A DNA stretch of 64,000 bases, from contig CM060470.1 of NCBI GenBank assembly GCA_030544235.1, positions 26,005,098 through 26,069,097 of the forward strand, given 5' to 3'. Made by a program: the position numbers and the translations under genes. Positions 37,921 to 50,700 of the stretch are shown in pieces. Numbering within the stretch: position 1 is the first letter of the stretch; every line of letters starts with the position of its first letter. Source of the DNA: Lepturacanthus savala. Its lineage: Eukaryota > Chordata > Actinopteri > Scombriformes > Trichiuridae. Below the pieces are notes generated by a model that saw only the letters and a program-made list of their open reading frames with translations, searched no databases and was not told the DNA's origin.

Positions 37921-39889
37921 GATTATCAAGCTATTGGCCAGACTCTACCCCCCTACCATCACCTCCACCACACTCCAAACACATAACACATGCCCACACA
38001 CACAAATACACACACACGCATGCATACAAACACGCATACACACAAACACAGGGCTAGATTCCACTTCCCTAAATGGCATAATCTCTCCCTCTTTCTTATG
38101 TGCTTGCATGGGAGATTTTTGTAATGTCCCTTTAACCTTCAACCTGTCTGATAAAACAGCCAGGCTCACACAAAATAAGCAGCACATATACAAACATGAA
38201 TTATAAAAATAGAAAGAAAAAAAAACCTCAACATCAGAGGCAGACATACTGGCACTGGCATTCATCATAAAAACCCCTCTTCAATCATAATTAGTCTAAT
38301 TAATTTAAATCAGTGTTGGATGCCTATCTAAATACAGTGACAACACAAAATGAACATCCACCCTGCAGCACACAGCCTCAGCCTATACGTTCCCATAGTG
38401 AAACACACCCTCGTAGGATTAGAGCAGAAGAATAGGGGGATTATTATTTCATGACCTTTCAATCCGCTGCCTGTCAGGTTGAACTAAAGCCATATATGCT
38501 GCTGGAGGACTAATCTCCTTCTCCCTTTGTGTCCGCAAGGGATGTGTCATTTCTTTATCCCCTCTATCCAGATTTACTCCATAAAATAAACTTCCTAGCC
38601 TGATCTGATAAGAAGTCATCTCCTTACCGGGATAAGGCTGTGGTGCCTCGTCTCCCTGTTTCCCTGTAGCCGTATTTTTGGGTGTCAGATAACTCAGACG
38701 TGGATGGGAACAGTCAGGAAATGTCTGTCTGGGAGCAGGTGACAACAAAACGACTCTGTGACTCTGATTAGAAAAAACACCCTCCTTCTCCTCCACCCCC
38801 ACACTCTTTCTCTCTTTTAAAAAAACACCAAAATCAAATATTATCATCACTTGCCAGGTAGCGTGCGAAACACGAATAAATTGATATTTGCAGGCGCACG
38901 CACCAGACGTGGCAAACACGCTGCATCATAGAAACACACTTATGTTGCTTTTGTTATCATCCCATCTTAATTACTGGTACGGCATCACTGCTCCAGCTGT
39001 CAGTCTGATTGAGTCCGAGCAATGATCTGTTGATCAAACTGCTTCTGTCTGCCCATCCCTGTTTCAATATCTGTCTCATTTTATTTAATTATTTGATTTA
39101 TTTACACACAAAAATATACATATACACATAAATATGTTATTTCTTATAAGTGAGCACTCCTGTGTTGCCTTAAGGTCACAGTGGGTAGGTGGCATGAATG
39201 TGCATTATGGATACATGCAACAGTAAACTCCTGCTTTAAAAACTTTAAAGTGAAAAAAAAAAGAAATTATCGTTCAGCCTAGAAAATTTAAAAAACTATA
39301 ATATTGTTGCTGCAGGGACTGCTGCTTCTTTAAGTATTAAATCAGTTTTGTGTTTTAGGAAGTTGTTTTTTAGTTTGTTTTTTAATTACAATTAGGAGTG
39401 ACCGTGTCCAATCAGACTACTGTACTCAGAGCCATTATTTATCCACACTCCAAAGCTTTCACAATTTGAGATGAAAATTCTCTGAACAAAGGAGAGGAAA
39501 AGACGTGGATCAAAAAATAAAATAAATGCTTGCTGACAAAAAAAAAGAAAAAAAAGAAAAAAATCATGCTGTGCAACAATCAGCAGTAGAGTCGATTTTC
39601 AACAATTAAATATCAGTACACTGGGGGCATAGGCTTGGGCCTGAAGAGAGTAAAATGTATTTTCTTAAGTGGAGAAATTGTGATGAGGTGATGGAGAAGA
39701 TTATAATATGCCTAATCCTGAAAAACAAATATTTCTTAACACTCATACAGTGATTTTGTTCTTTATTGATTGATTTTCTCTTGTTATGATATTCTAGGAT
39801 ATTGTATAGTTTATTGTTTCACTGTTAAAGAGTCTAATTAAAGAATCGGTGCTCATTTAGTTATTTCTCTCAGTAAGAGATTGTGCAGG
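37921..39889. other. flank, no gene
   Basis: CA-rich at about 37975-38050. About 38600-38950 and 39390-39480 are unique balanced sequence (the latter with GTCCAATCAG and CCATTATTTATCC). A-rich runs occur at 39535-39562. The 156-codon minus frame at 38449-38919 has no domain. Confidence 0.35.
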
Positions 39890-40180
39890 CACTCAAATTT
39901 ACCAATTTAGGGCAAGTGTAAGTGCAATTCACTGACAGCCATGTAAGCCTGAATTGTCCTCCTGCCTGGGACCTCTCGCAGTGGTCGAACTTAAAGTACC
40001 TTTGTATCTGCTCCTTTTGATTTCAGGCTACTGTTCCTCCTTATTCGCTTGCTCCTCACCTCCACGGCTTTATTGCTTTGATTGGCAAAGTGCGACATTT
40101 CTGATCTTCTGAAAAACAGGATCCCCACGCAGAATACATTGCCGTTTTTCTTTTTTTTTTCTCCCCTACATGCTACAATT
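39890..40180. promoter_or_regulatory. candidate conserved noncoding block
   Basis: Unique balanced sequence with CCTTTGTATCTGC, TCCTTTTGATTTCAGG, CTTTATTGCTTTGATTGGC and ACATTGCCG cores, i.e. several SOX/TCF-like CTTTGA/T sites. No repeats. Confidence 0.33.
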
Positions 40181-42092
40181 GAAAGGCAGGTGCATTTTTT
40201 CCAGTAAGAAGTGGCTATTTACTTGCATGCTGCAACACAAACATGGTCTAAAATAGGGGGGAAATAAGCACGAAGGAATATAAGAAAAGACTCCATGCTA
40301 TCAAAAGCGACAAAAATGTCTCTTTTAAAATGTCAGAGTTATGGTGATAAGAATCTGAGGATGCAGGGAGGACTTTGGTGAGAAGTGACTAATTACCCTG
40401 TGGACCGTCCTGATAGTGGAGAATAATTAGATTCACACAAAAGACCCTAAACCAGCATCTGAATAACAAGAGCAACATTCTCAATAGAAAATTTAATTTG
40501 ATTTTGTTGCAAGGTCCCTTCGTACACTCTAAAGGGAAAGTGAGAGAAAGCATAATAAGGACAAAACAAAACAAAAAAAACGTCTTCCCGGGATGGTTTC
40601 ATGCCTGATTTAGTAGGAAAAAAGCTGACAAAACCCCACAGTAATCAAAAGACTACGGCCTACACGGTAGTTTATATATTCACAATTAGAGAATGATTAG
40701 ATAGAAAAACATATTGACTAAACACAGATTAAAATGAATAGCCTGGCCTATTATGACAGCCCTTACTAAAAATTTTGTTATAGTTTTTTTCTCATTTTAT
40801 GAGAAAATTAGTTGGATTGCAACAAATGCACAAATTTGAATAAATAACTTAACAATTACACAAAATAACTAGCATTCCAATAAATGTTTTAATAGGTAAT
40901 ATAAAATATATATTTAAAATAATAATAATATATTCAGAATTAAATAATATAATAGTTGGGATGGAATAAAGTTGGGATGGAGTGAGGTTTTATTGTGAAA
41001 TAATACACCTTTATAGTCTACACAAATGCATATTATACCCTGTGTATAACATCGTATTTCTAAAATTGTTGTTGAATTGTGTTGAGAAAATAAGTTACAT
41101 TACATATTTTAAAAACAGCATCCAGAGGCATGTCTGTAATCGAGATGATGAAATAAAAAAAAAAATACAAAAATTGGGTGAAATTGATTACTATATATCA
41201 CAAGAGAAAATTATTCTTCCATCATTGTGTACAGGAGCCATATTTACAGCCTATATAGACGGGCATGTGATACTGGAACTATGTAGGCCATACTACATGC
41301 AAATGGTGTAAGAGTGCTTTAGAAGATTAGAAGATAGACATCCGGCCCACAGTGGGCTGAGAGGAGTGGGCTCTCCTCCAAGACTGTGTCCTATCTCCTC
41401 AGGACTGGAAAAAGCACCCTAATCCGTTACCTTTCATAGTGATCTAAAGCCGATTTAAAACTGTCACTACCGTAGTTTGTGTTTATTTCATGTTCATCTG
41501 CAGCTCAAGGCGATACTCTGCACACCCACTTATGACATGAGCAAAAAGATGTGTGTATGCGTGTGTGTGTGTGTATCTGTATCTGAGAGAGATGGAGATC
41601 AAGAGACTACAGAAACACAGAGGGAGCAGTGAGGGTGTTCCTGTAGCTAACTGACCAGCAAATGAAGGAATTTCCTGTGTATGCTGGTGTGTTTGTGTGA
41701 TCTGACCGTACTGATTGTGTTCAGACTTGTGTGATTTTTAGTCTCAGACATCCACCTTTTTTCATCTGTCATGTAAAAAAATAAGCAGCACAGCTTTAAT
41801 TCACTTCCAAAAATACACACTCCCACTCAAAAATATAGTCCAGAAGACATAGATGAGCAAACGGTCTCTCTCACGGTGTGGATCTTTTGCTCTCTCTCTC
41901 ACGTGTGCGTGCGCTCTCTCACAAACACACACACACACACGTACATACACACAATACCACAAACCATTGATCGCTGAGCCGGTAGGCCTGTAGGCAGACC
42001 ACCTTCCTCTCCTCTCCTCTCCCTCCTGCTCCTCAAGGCCTTACTGTATTATTTTGTAAGCAGCAAGAGCCCAGCATTGACAGAGCTAATCA
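40181..42092. other. AT-rich flank, no gene
   Basis: About 40640-41310 is strongly AT-rich. Short GT and CA runs lie at about 41552-41576 and 41921-41941. The 109-codon frame at 40982-41311 is an AT-rich chance frame. Confidence 0.45.
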
Positions 42093-42103
42093 CTGGAGGT
42101 AAG

Positions 42104-42137
<34 letters not shown>

Positions 42138-42216
42138 TTCTCTGTCTTTCTCTCTCTCTCTCTCTCACTCTCGCTCTCTCTCCTCTTTCTCGTTCTCTCT
42201 CACACACGCACACAGA
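42093..42216. repeat. (CT)n-rich compound microsatellite
   Basis: CT repeats with TTTCT, GTCT and CACTCTCG interruptions, ending in a short CA run. Confidence 0.92.
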
Positions 42217-42315
42217 CACAGAGTGATTGACAGACAATAGCAGTGAATCTATGCAGTGCCCCCCGTCTTGCTTTTTGCTTTCTCTCTCCAAGCTGAAAAG
42301 ACAAGAGGGGGTTAG

Positions 42316-42336
42316 TGTGTGCATGTGTGTGTGTGT

Positions 42337-42394
<58 letters not shown>

Positions 42395-42442
42395 GTGTGT
42401 GTGCGTGCATGTGTGTGTGTGCATGTGTGTGTGTGTGTGTTT
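42316..42442. repeat. (GT)n compound microsatellite
   Basis: About 127 bp of GT units with CATG, CTGT and GCGT interruptions. Responsible for the long Thr-His and Cys-Val frames here. Confidence 0.96.
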
Positions 42443-44561
42443 GTGAGGGGCGGGTGGGGTGGGAGGTAGGCTGTCCAACAAACTAAGACAGAGCGAGAGG
42501 AGAAGTGAAGATGGCAAAAGATGAGCTTGTGACTAACACTGTTACTATACTTGTAATCCCTCCTCACTCTGTCAGGTGCAGCAGCCAATCTGAAGAGTCT
42601 CTCACATGAATATGATGTCTGCATTGGCTGAAGCCCAGTGAAATACTGATCCTGTTATGATCTCACTGGAGAGAAAGAGCCCGCAAAGAGACCGAAGGAG
42701 AGACAGGGAGAAAAGGAAAGGAACCAAGGGATGTGTGTTGCTTATTCTGTAATCAGGCCTCCCGTGTCATCCACCAGCACTTTGTCTACCCATAACCCTG
42801 TTTTTTGATTCAATCGCCTGGCTTCTACTGTCGACTTGTCAATACGGAATTGAGCAAGAGCCCAAGAGGTTAAATGTTTAATGTTGTTTAATGGCAGACC
42901 ACCCCCTCTTTAAGGAATCTGACATCCTCCCCTCTGGACAGAGATACAGATTTCTGGAAAATGGGTTCAACAGGTTCAAGTTTTCATTTATCCCACATGC
43001 TAGACTAAAAGACTAAACTCAACCCCAAATTGCATTGTTGTGTATGGGGGGGGTGCCCTTTTAGATAAAAATGTCTGCAGGGGCTGGGTGGTAATTCAAT
43101 ATGATATTTTAGTGACTCAGCAGAATCATTTCATAAAGACATGTTTCTAACCTAAGGATTCCTAAAAGGATGCAAAAAAAAAAATTAACAAAAAAAACTA
43201 AAACTACTAAAATAGTTACTGAATTTGAGTATATTTGCCACATGTAACCAATACATCCTCAGTAATGATTTCAATGATGTTTGCCCGTTGTATCTACTAG
43301 AATGAAAGTAATACCAGCCTGATTTATTTATTACTGTTTTGACATTGTTTTCTATCCACTGTGTGCTGGTTGCCCAAGGTGACAGGAAGCTGTGTGGTTA
43401 ATTAAAGAGTGGACAGCACTCCAGACTCCACTCACACTCTCCTGCTATTGTCATAAGCACCACTCCTACAACACACTCTCTCAAGAGTCATTTCCCTCTC
43501 TTTCTTAGGGCATGGAGGACCAAGGCCATGCTCTTCCGGTTGCTGAAGCACACTCTCATGATTCTGATGTGGCTTTGTGGATGGATGGACACCATCTCTG
43601 CATAGGCTCATCCTGATAGCTTACGGATAACACTTTCAATTCTGCTTGATACTATCATTTTCCTTCTCTTAGAGAAACATGAGCCTGTCGCACGGAGTGC
43701 GTTACAGATTTGTAACATAGTTCCACAGTAGACACATGCAACAATAGGGGCTAAGGCCTTGGCCCCTCTGCATGCAGAGTTAGCAGGACTGCGGCGCTAA
43801 TCAGTGGGAGAGGATCACACCTGGCCTGACAGCAGCTGCATCACTGTTTAGAGGAGCTGCCCATGTGAGAAACACACAGGTCGATTTCCTTTTCTCCGTG
43901 GACAGAGTGGGTGTTCTTAGCATTCATTTCTTCACTCTCAGTCCTTTTCTTTGAGCTCGCCAATTAACCTGGGAGCAGTGCACTAATGAGTTCCCTCTGG
44001 TGGCTCCGCACCGCTCAATGGAGAAGAGGGAAGAGCAGGGTGAGCCGAGAGGGGAGAGAGGAGAGGGGTCAGGGAGGGATAGCACAAGGTGGGGGGGGAG
44101 GTGGAAGAAGGTGCAGGCATGGCAAAGGCAAAGGGGAGGGTGAGAGAGTTTTGAGAAAAGGTTGAAGAAGGGTTGATAAAGGGGTGAGGAGAGAGGAGGG
44201 GTGAGGACACAGTGGCTCAGGGCAAGGAAATATGGGATGGGTTGATGCAGGAGGAGAGGGGACAGAGCACCATCCAGTTGGCCACTACGGGCCTATCACC
44301 AAGACATTGTCAGCCAGACAATGGGCTTATCAGCCTCCTTTTCACACCAGTCTGATTAACTGGGAGGAATGGGAGGAAGAGGAGGGGAAGGGAAAGGGAA
44401 AGGGTACGTCCTTGTACCAGCCCAGTAAATGTCAGAATGGGCTAAGCACCCGGAAGAGCGGCTTGAATGAAAACGAGGACAGTTTTTAACCCACATCCTC
44501 CCCATACACATTAGCCATGTTAGCATTTGCTGGAGGTTCTGCCATAATAAATCTACATCCA
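42443..44561. other. flank with purine-rich tract, no gene
   Basis: About 42540-42860 and 43370-43990 are balanced unique sequence that could contain regulatory blocks. About 44020-44215 is a long A/G-rich tract with a GGGGGGGG run. No gene supported. Confidence 0.35.
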
Positions 44562-44603
44562 TTGTATCTCATGGACCAGATTAGCAAAGAAGTGATAAGC
44601 ACC
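44562..44603. repeat. 42-bp dispersed repeat, copy 1
   Basis: Contains CATGGACCAGATTAGCAAAG and matches 48787-48828 at 38 of 42 positions in the same orientation. Flanking sequence does not align by eye. Family unknown. Confidence 0.7.
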
Positions 44604-46439
44604 TTCAAGCACCATTAGTTGAATCTGTGTGTCATCAGTCACAGAAGCACCATGGAACACAGTAAAGTGCAGTGCATAGCCATGTTAGCAGATGCCAGGT
44701 TTCGAGAGGGTGGAAAATTTGTTTCTAAAAATAATCAGCATTTATGTTTGTTTGTTTTGTTTTTTTGCTTTTTTGCCCATCTTTATTCTTGCAACAAATA
44801 ATGAGGGAAGAATTAGGACAGAATTTTGAAGTGACTTCCTTCTCCCTGTACAAGGTATAATATTTACTACTAATAATATTTAATAGAAGGAAACAAGACC
44901 GGATAAAAACTCATATATGGCCAGACCCTTAAGACAATTAATATAAGTTTGGTCAGTTTTTTACAGGGACAATTAATGGTCTATCGCAAATTTTAAAGTT
45001 TAAAATTGCAATTCAACAAATTGACCTGTATACTACAATGATCATGTTGTCATTTCCAGTTACTGCAGCATGTTTTGGTCTCTGCATCTGAACCCAGATA
45101 ATTTGCTTTATTCTTCCTTTCTACAACTAATTGCCCGTTGCATATTAAACATACATTAGTTCCACTCAGGCCCTCTCAGCTCTTTAACTACTTTATCACT
45201 AAATCCCTAAGACACTATTAACTTTAGCTTAGCTGCTAATTCAGCTTTCCTAGCCTCAACAGTTCTCCCTCTCCTGCTTGTCTTTCATGCTCATAGTGTC
45301 TCATGTTTAGCCGTTCCCTCCGAATCCTTTAGTGATAATGGAACATGTAATAAATGTAATATATATTGGTAATGTTAGATCAACAAATAACAAAGAGCAG
45401 GCTGCTTCAAAATTGTTTGTGTCATTGTTCAATTAGTCTCCCCTATTGATCTAAACTTGTTGGATTACTGTCTTTGCTGCTTTCCATTTGTACACCCTTG
45501 ACAGCCATCTGTCACACAGAAAGATATTTGAGAGAAGGGAGAGAGAGTGATTTACAACGTGTGTGCTAAGATCCAAGTGGATGGACAAATAAGCTTCCAA
45601 AAGGTGATGAGAATAAGAACCTTAATGATACAGAGCTTGAAATGCTTTTTTCAATTTAAAGCTTTTTTGGAGAAATATGAATTGCTAATCTAAAAAAGCA
45701 CATGTTCTTGTTGGTCAATGGCACCAATTCAGTATGGAGAAACCAATGCTGGGAGCAACAAGTGGTTCTTGCTCTTCTCTTTTTTTTCTCCAATTCTTTT
45801 TTCAGAAGAAAGGATGCAGTAATTAGAGGGTAGCCAGGTGGAAGTACACAACTCAAGAGCCCGACGCTAGCTCACTCTCTCCTCCACAGGAAGATGGGAA
45901 GAGGGAAATGTGGAGGAGGTTAGAAGAGGGTGAACATGACTGGAGAGGAGAAAGTAGTGGAGAGGGGAGCTGCAGCCGGGCTTGGGAGCATATTGGGTCA
46001 AAGAAAATAAAACGTGTCATTTAGCCAAAGAATGAAGATGAGAGCAATGTGCTAGACGGGGAATGGGGGGGAGGATGGTGGGCGGCTGGAAGGTGGAGTC
46101 GAGGTTAGCTGTTAAATACGGTGGGGGTCATAAGAGAGGGGGTGGATGCCCACCGTGATACAAATGAGGGTCTGCACGCAGGGGGCCCACCCACAGTACA
46201 ACTTGGCCAACAAAGCTGCTTCTGTCTTGGCCTCCCTCCTCCACAGACCTCCTTGAGTGGGCAGGATTCCATTAGCAAGCTGCAGAACCTGGGATCTATT
46301 CAACGCCTGTCCGGGTCTGACTGAGTGTGTTTGTGAGCAAGCAGACACGCACGGCACATGCGCACGTACACAATGACCCACACACGTGCTCTCCAAGCAC
46401 ACATGCATGCACTCATTCACAGTCACTCACTCACACACA
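44604..46439. other. flank, no gene
   Basis: Unique, largely AT-rich. GA-rich at about 45890-45970. Near 46320-46440 is a CA-rich degenerate stretch. Nothing coding recognised. Confidence 0.4.
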
Positions 46440-46600
46440 TACACAACACCACTAATTAATCCTCAGATTACCCAGCCAATTATTACCACACTTGTACTAA
46501 TTAGAAATTATTTAAAGCATTTCCCAATTAGGGTTTACATGCTCAGTTAGGCAGGAGTCTGCCTCAATAAACTAACAGCGAAAAAACAGCGAGTGCAATC
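46440..46600. promoter_or_regulatory. candidate homeodomain-rich enhancer block
   Basis: Dense TAAT cores: CACTAATTAATCC (46450), CAATTATTACC (46478), TACTAATTAGAAATTATTT (46496) and CCCAATTAGGG (46525) in about 90 bp of unique sequence. Strong homeodomain-cluster texture. Conservation untested. Confidence 0.38.
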
Positions 46601-48029
46601 ATATACGGGATGCATGTACGCACACACACAAACATTTCTGGATCTGACTGTGGTAATCAGGCCGTCTCAACGAGTCCCTCTGTTAGGACGAAGGAGATGA
46701 GGACAGACAAGAGGAAGAAAGAGAAAGAAATAAAACAACAAAAGACATGCCCCTTCAGTGCTGCAGCAATACTGTAGGTCGCTCTTGTTAGGGCTGGGGA
46801 CAGTGATTAGGAGGGGGCCACAATAAGACCCGCCAGGAAACACATGCCAATTAGGTTACCAGGAGAACCACAGGCCCTCATTGCTATGGGAAACCCACTA
46901 GTCTTTGCACGACACAGCCCCCTCACACACCCACACCTACACACACCCATGGCCTCATCCACTACCTTTTTCAACCCTTTGATTACATTATGACATGGAT
47001 AAGGGGAGGCCAAGCAGGAAAAAAGAAGGTAGAAAAGAGAAGATGACACTACGGTGCAATGCACAAAATGATTAAGGCGAGCCAAGAGACTAAAAGGGTG
47101 AGGCAGAGGGATAGGCAGCAGGTTTCATTAGAGAGCAGAAGTTGGTTGCTAAGAGGGATAAACTTTGGCAATCTCCCTGTGGTTTAAAAGTGAACATTTC
47201 GGTCACCCCAGGCTTTGCTGACAGAAATGAGGGAGAGAGAGAAACCAAGAATGGGAGGGAAACAGAGAAGCGAAAAACTGCCTGTGGCAGGATAACAGGG
47301 GGCGGGACTCGTGGGAGAATTATTAGCAGAGAGAATTACAGGCTCATCCATGGGTGACATGTAAGCCTCAGCTACACACTTGTTTATAACACTGATATTT
47401 GCTCAACTGCGATGCTATCTGGTCTCGATGTAATACTCAAAAGCTTTTCTTCTGATTTGCATGGCGACGCTCACCCATGTCTACAGATGCAATAACCAAG
47501 ACGCAGATAGCAGCATCACAATGTTGTCCCGAGGAGCTGTGACATGACCCACACAGAACAGAGAGAAAACTCACTACGGAATATTTGCGCTGATGTGATG
47601 AAGGCTGAGATGTTGATTAATGTGTCTGGTCCCTGTTATTAAATAAACAGGGCGAATACACAAAATATATTGAATAAATTAGAGTGTGAACTGATCTCCT
47701 CCGCAACATCCAGCTCATTAGGATGCATGAGGAAACGATGTTCTGATTGCGACAAGAGTCACTCATTAAGCCATGTTTGTCCCCCGCTAGAGCACCACTG
47801 GCTGCACGCTACCCCCCTCTGCCCCAAAACACTTAGCCTCATCCCAGCCACACACCAAAACCCTCCCTACTGCACACTCTTCCCACTAAAAGCTCCCTAG
47901 CTTAACGTCACCCCTTCCCAGCGGACGTTACCGACAAACCACTAACCCTCTTTTCACCTCCTCTCCCCCCTTGTGCATATCCCTCATTTTCCTCCACCTC
48001 CTTCTCCTCGTCCTCCCCCTTCTCCTCTG
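46601..48029. other. flank, no gene
   Basis: Unique balanced sequence (notably about 47140-47360 and 47390-47720, the latter with GATTAATGTGTCTGG) mixed with GA-rich (46683-46740) and C/T-rich (47940-48025) stretches. No gene supported; minor regulatory blocks possible. Confidence 0.35.
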
Positions 48030-48200
48030 CTGGGATCTGTGTCATCATTTTAATTAATTTCTAATCAGGCGAGAGTAAACTAATCAGGGGAGGCGTTAAA
48101 CAATGACAGCTCTGCCTGCTCAGCCTCACACTGGGGGCCGCCAGGCTGCTCTGCATGCCGAGAAGAGCTGCACGTTGATAAACAACTCAGTGTAGACGGG
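48030..48200. promoter_or_regulatory. candidate enhancer block
   Basis: TCATTTTAATTAATTTCTAATC is centred near 48055, then AACTAATCAGGGG and GTTAAACAATGACAGC (SOX-like ACAATG near 48101). Unique sequence following a CT-rich tract. Confidence 0.38.
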
Positions 48201-48786
48201 GCTATCTACACCAATCTCCTCTCCCATACATGTTAATACGGACCGCAATGCAACACATACAGTATGTGGCCCATTTGCTTTCACATTTGCAGACTGGTCA
48301 TGTTGATTAAATTACCACTATGGTGTAGCCACTGTATGGCTTATATATGCATTAAGTGCAAGGTAAAACTATATGCATTTGTGACTAAACAAAGGGTATT
48401 GGTTCATGGACGGACACGTGATGGAAATGCAGGTAAATGATCGGAGTGGACAAATAAATAGCCTAACCCTCTCTGAATAGTACAGTATGTATCTGCTTAG
48501 AATGGGTTGCACAAAGACTGCAGTTATCTGTAGGCAGCCAGATCCCACCAAGGCTGAGCCATTGTGAAAAACAGACAGTGAGAGAGAGGGGGGGCAGCCA
48601 GAGAGAGGGAGAGAGAGAGAGAGAGACACCCAGAGAGAGAGACAGCCAGAGAGAGAGAAACAGAGAGCACTTATGGGCAATACATTAACTGAGACAGTGT
48701 AACAAGAGAGCATTGATTAACCTCTTCCAGACTTACCCTGTGCCTAAAATACCAAAAATCATGATCATAATTGGCAAATTCCAACT
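48201..48786. other. flank with GA-rich tract
   Basis: About 48575-48665 is GA-rich with CAGCCAGAGAGAG units. Otherwise unique, no gene. Confidence 0.45.
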
Positions 48787-48828
48787 TTGTATCTTATGGA
48801 CCAGATTAGCAAAGAACTGACGAGCACC
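48787..48828. repeat. 42-bp dispersed repeat, copy 2
   Basis: Second copy of the sequence at 44562-44603, 4.2 kb away, same orientation, four mismatches. Confidence 0.7.
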
Positions 48829-49682
48829 GTATGATTGCATGACAATGAAATTGATGACAGCTGATGACAAAAAATTAGTTAATGACCACTATCACACGGG
48901 TTGGCAGCATGAAATTTTAAAAGGTGCGTTTTGAATCTGGCTGAAGTGTGTGATTGGCTTCGGTGCATGAGCCTTCAGACGTGGTGCAGCCGGAGCTATA
49001 TGTCTGCAAACTGAGACCGGCTTCACCGCAGGCAGAGTGATGAGCCTCCGACAGACACAGCAGAGTTACAACTGTTTGTCTCTATGTTATGAAGAAAGAG
49101 GCTTTCATGTCGCTCTCATCAAAGCTTTGTAACCGGACCCGATTTCTCCTCCAGCCAGTACCATGGCAACCAATGACCTAAGGACCAAAGACTATTGGCA
49201 TAGTTACATGACACACAACCAAAGAGATGCACATATGCGCTCAAAGGTGTAGAGATAATTGTTCAGTTCATTGCTTTTTTAACTTTGTGTAAAGTTGCAT
49301 GCAACTAATTCACATTAAACATTAAAAGCAAAATCAAAGTTTAAATTAAAATGAAAATTTGAGTGAGAAAAATTATACAAACCTAGAATGTGTTTAAAAA
49401 GTTTTTTTTTTTTTTTTTAAATATCATCCCCCAGCCTCCCCTCCATCACCACCTCCTTTCTTGCCCTCTTTGCCAAGTATTAAATTCCCATGCCAACCGC
49501 TTCCCTGGGATAGAATAAGGATTGCGGAGGTGGGAAGCTGAAACCCTTCCATAACATGTCAAACAACGCTGGAATCCAAAACGCAAGAGGGAGAGAAAAA
49601 GGGTTAGAGGCAGATTTTCTATGGGGAGAAAGAAACTGTCACATCATCAGATTGGTTATTCTAAGTGGAGGGATATGGGTAT
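48829..49682. other. flank, no gene
   Basis: Unique DNA with a T homopolymer run at about 49403-49418. Nothing recognised. Confidence 0.4.
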
Positions 49683-49710
49683 GGGGGCGGTGGAGGGAGG
49701 GGTGGGGTGG
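49683..49710 (+). other. G-quadruplex candidate
   Basis: Four or more runs of at least three G separated by 1-7 bases on the plus strand, within a broader purine-rich region that continues to about 49930. Confidence 0.6.
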
Positions 49711-50039
49711 CAGAGGCTTGGGCTGGCAGAATCTGGCAGTGATACACGATGGCGGTATTTCCACTAAAATAATCAGCCCCCAGGCAACGGAAGGAGGGGA
49801 GGGAGGGTTGTAGGGTAGAGAGACAGAGAGGTTAGGGATTGTAGGGGTAGGGGAAGAAGATGGGGTGGGTGAGGGGGAGGAAGGGAGGGTATAAGGGAGG
49901 GAAATAGCAAGATGGAGAGAAAGAAAATCTGGGAAGCTAACCAAGGAAATCCTACTTCTCAGATATGCAGCTGTGGAATTAAAATTTGTATAAAAACACA
50001 AGAACAAAAATATACTTCACACTTCACAAGCCTATTGAA

Positions 50040-50081
50040 GGGTGGGTGGGTGGGGGGGTTGGGGGAGGATGTGGGGGGGGA
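50040..50081 (+). other. very strong G-quadruplex candidate
   Basis: GGGTGGGTGGGTGGGGGGG (50040-50058) has four G runs with single-base loops, the most stable class of intramolecular quadruplex, followed by further G5 and G8 runs. Confidence 0.75.
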
Positions 50082-50175
50082 GATGTGCCACTATGCTGGC
50101 ACTGATACCTCAGGCACAAGGGGGTAAACAGCTATTCTCCTAAATTCACTTCATCTGGTACAGTTGTTTCAGGGC

Positions 50176-50177
<2 letters not shown>

Positions 50178-50222
<45 letters not shown>

Positions 50223-50228
50223 TGTGTA
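50178..50228. repeat. (GT)n microsatellite
   Basis: GT tract of about 50 bp with one TATG interruption near its end. Confidence 0.95.
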
Positions 50229-50269
50229 TCTGTCGAGTTGGAGTGTGGTGCCCGTAGGGGTCTCATCAG

Positions 50270-50700
50270 GCTACAGGGTGAGCTCAAAAAGAAAAGAGCC
50301 CCTCGAAGACCACGAAGATGCAAAATGCCCCATGAAACAATTTCTACACTTCTGCGTCCCCTCGAGCGCATCGCAATAAACAGCGAGGCATTGATTCATG
50401 ATCAAACGACCGTGATCGTCACTCAAATTCAATAATAACGACCTTCACAATCACGAGCACTCTAAATATACTGTACCTCCACTTCAGGCCAGGATTAGGC
50501 CTTTCTGTGCCGCACATTTGTGCTGATGTGCCGCATTACGGCACAAAGAGCTATCAGAATTGAAAACAAGCATGCAAACACACAGATAAACGACAAATCA
50601 ATTAATTTTAAATGTGGTGAAATAAACTGCACAAAGCACATTCCAGCTGCATTTCACCTAGTAAAACCAAGCAACTTATTTCACGATAGAACAAGTACAA
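50270..50700. promoter_or_regulatory. candidate conserved noncoding block
   Basis: Unique sequence with ATTGATTCATGATC near 50390, GGCCAGGATTAGGCC near 50488, a TGTGCCG...CGGCACA hairpin (50527-50545), CAATTAATTTTAAATG near 50600 and GCACAAAGCAC near 50629. Contains unmethylated-like CpGs (CGAGCGCATCGC). One of the best enhancer-like textures in the window. Confidence 0.4.

Noticed and set aside
38449..38919. 156-codon minus-strand frame
   Set aside because: No domain, no splice or promoter context, ordinary composition.
42049..42624. 191-codon minus-strand frame with Thr-His and Arg-Glu runs
   Set aside because: Translation of CT and GT microsatellites.
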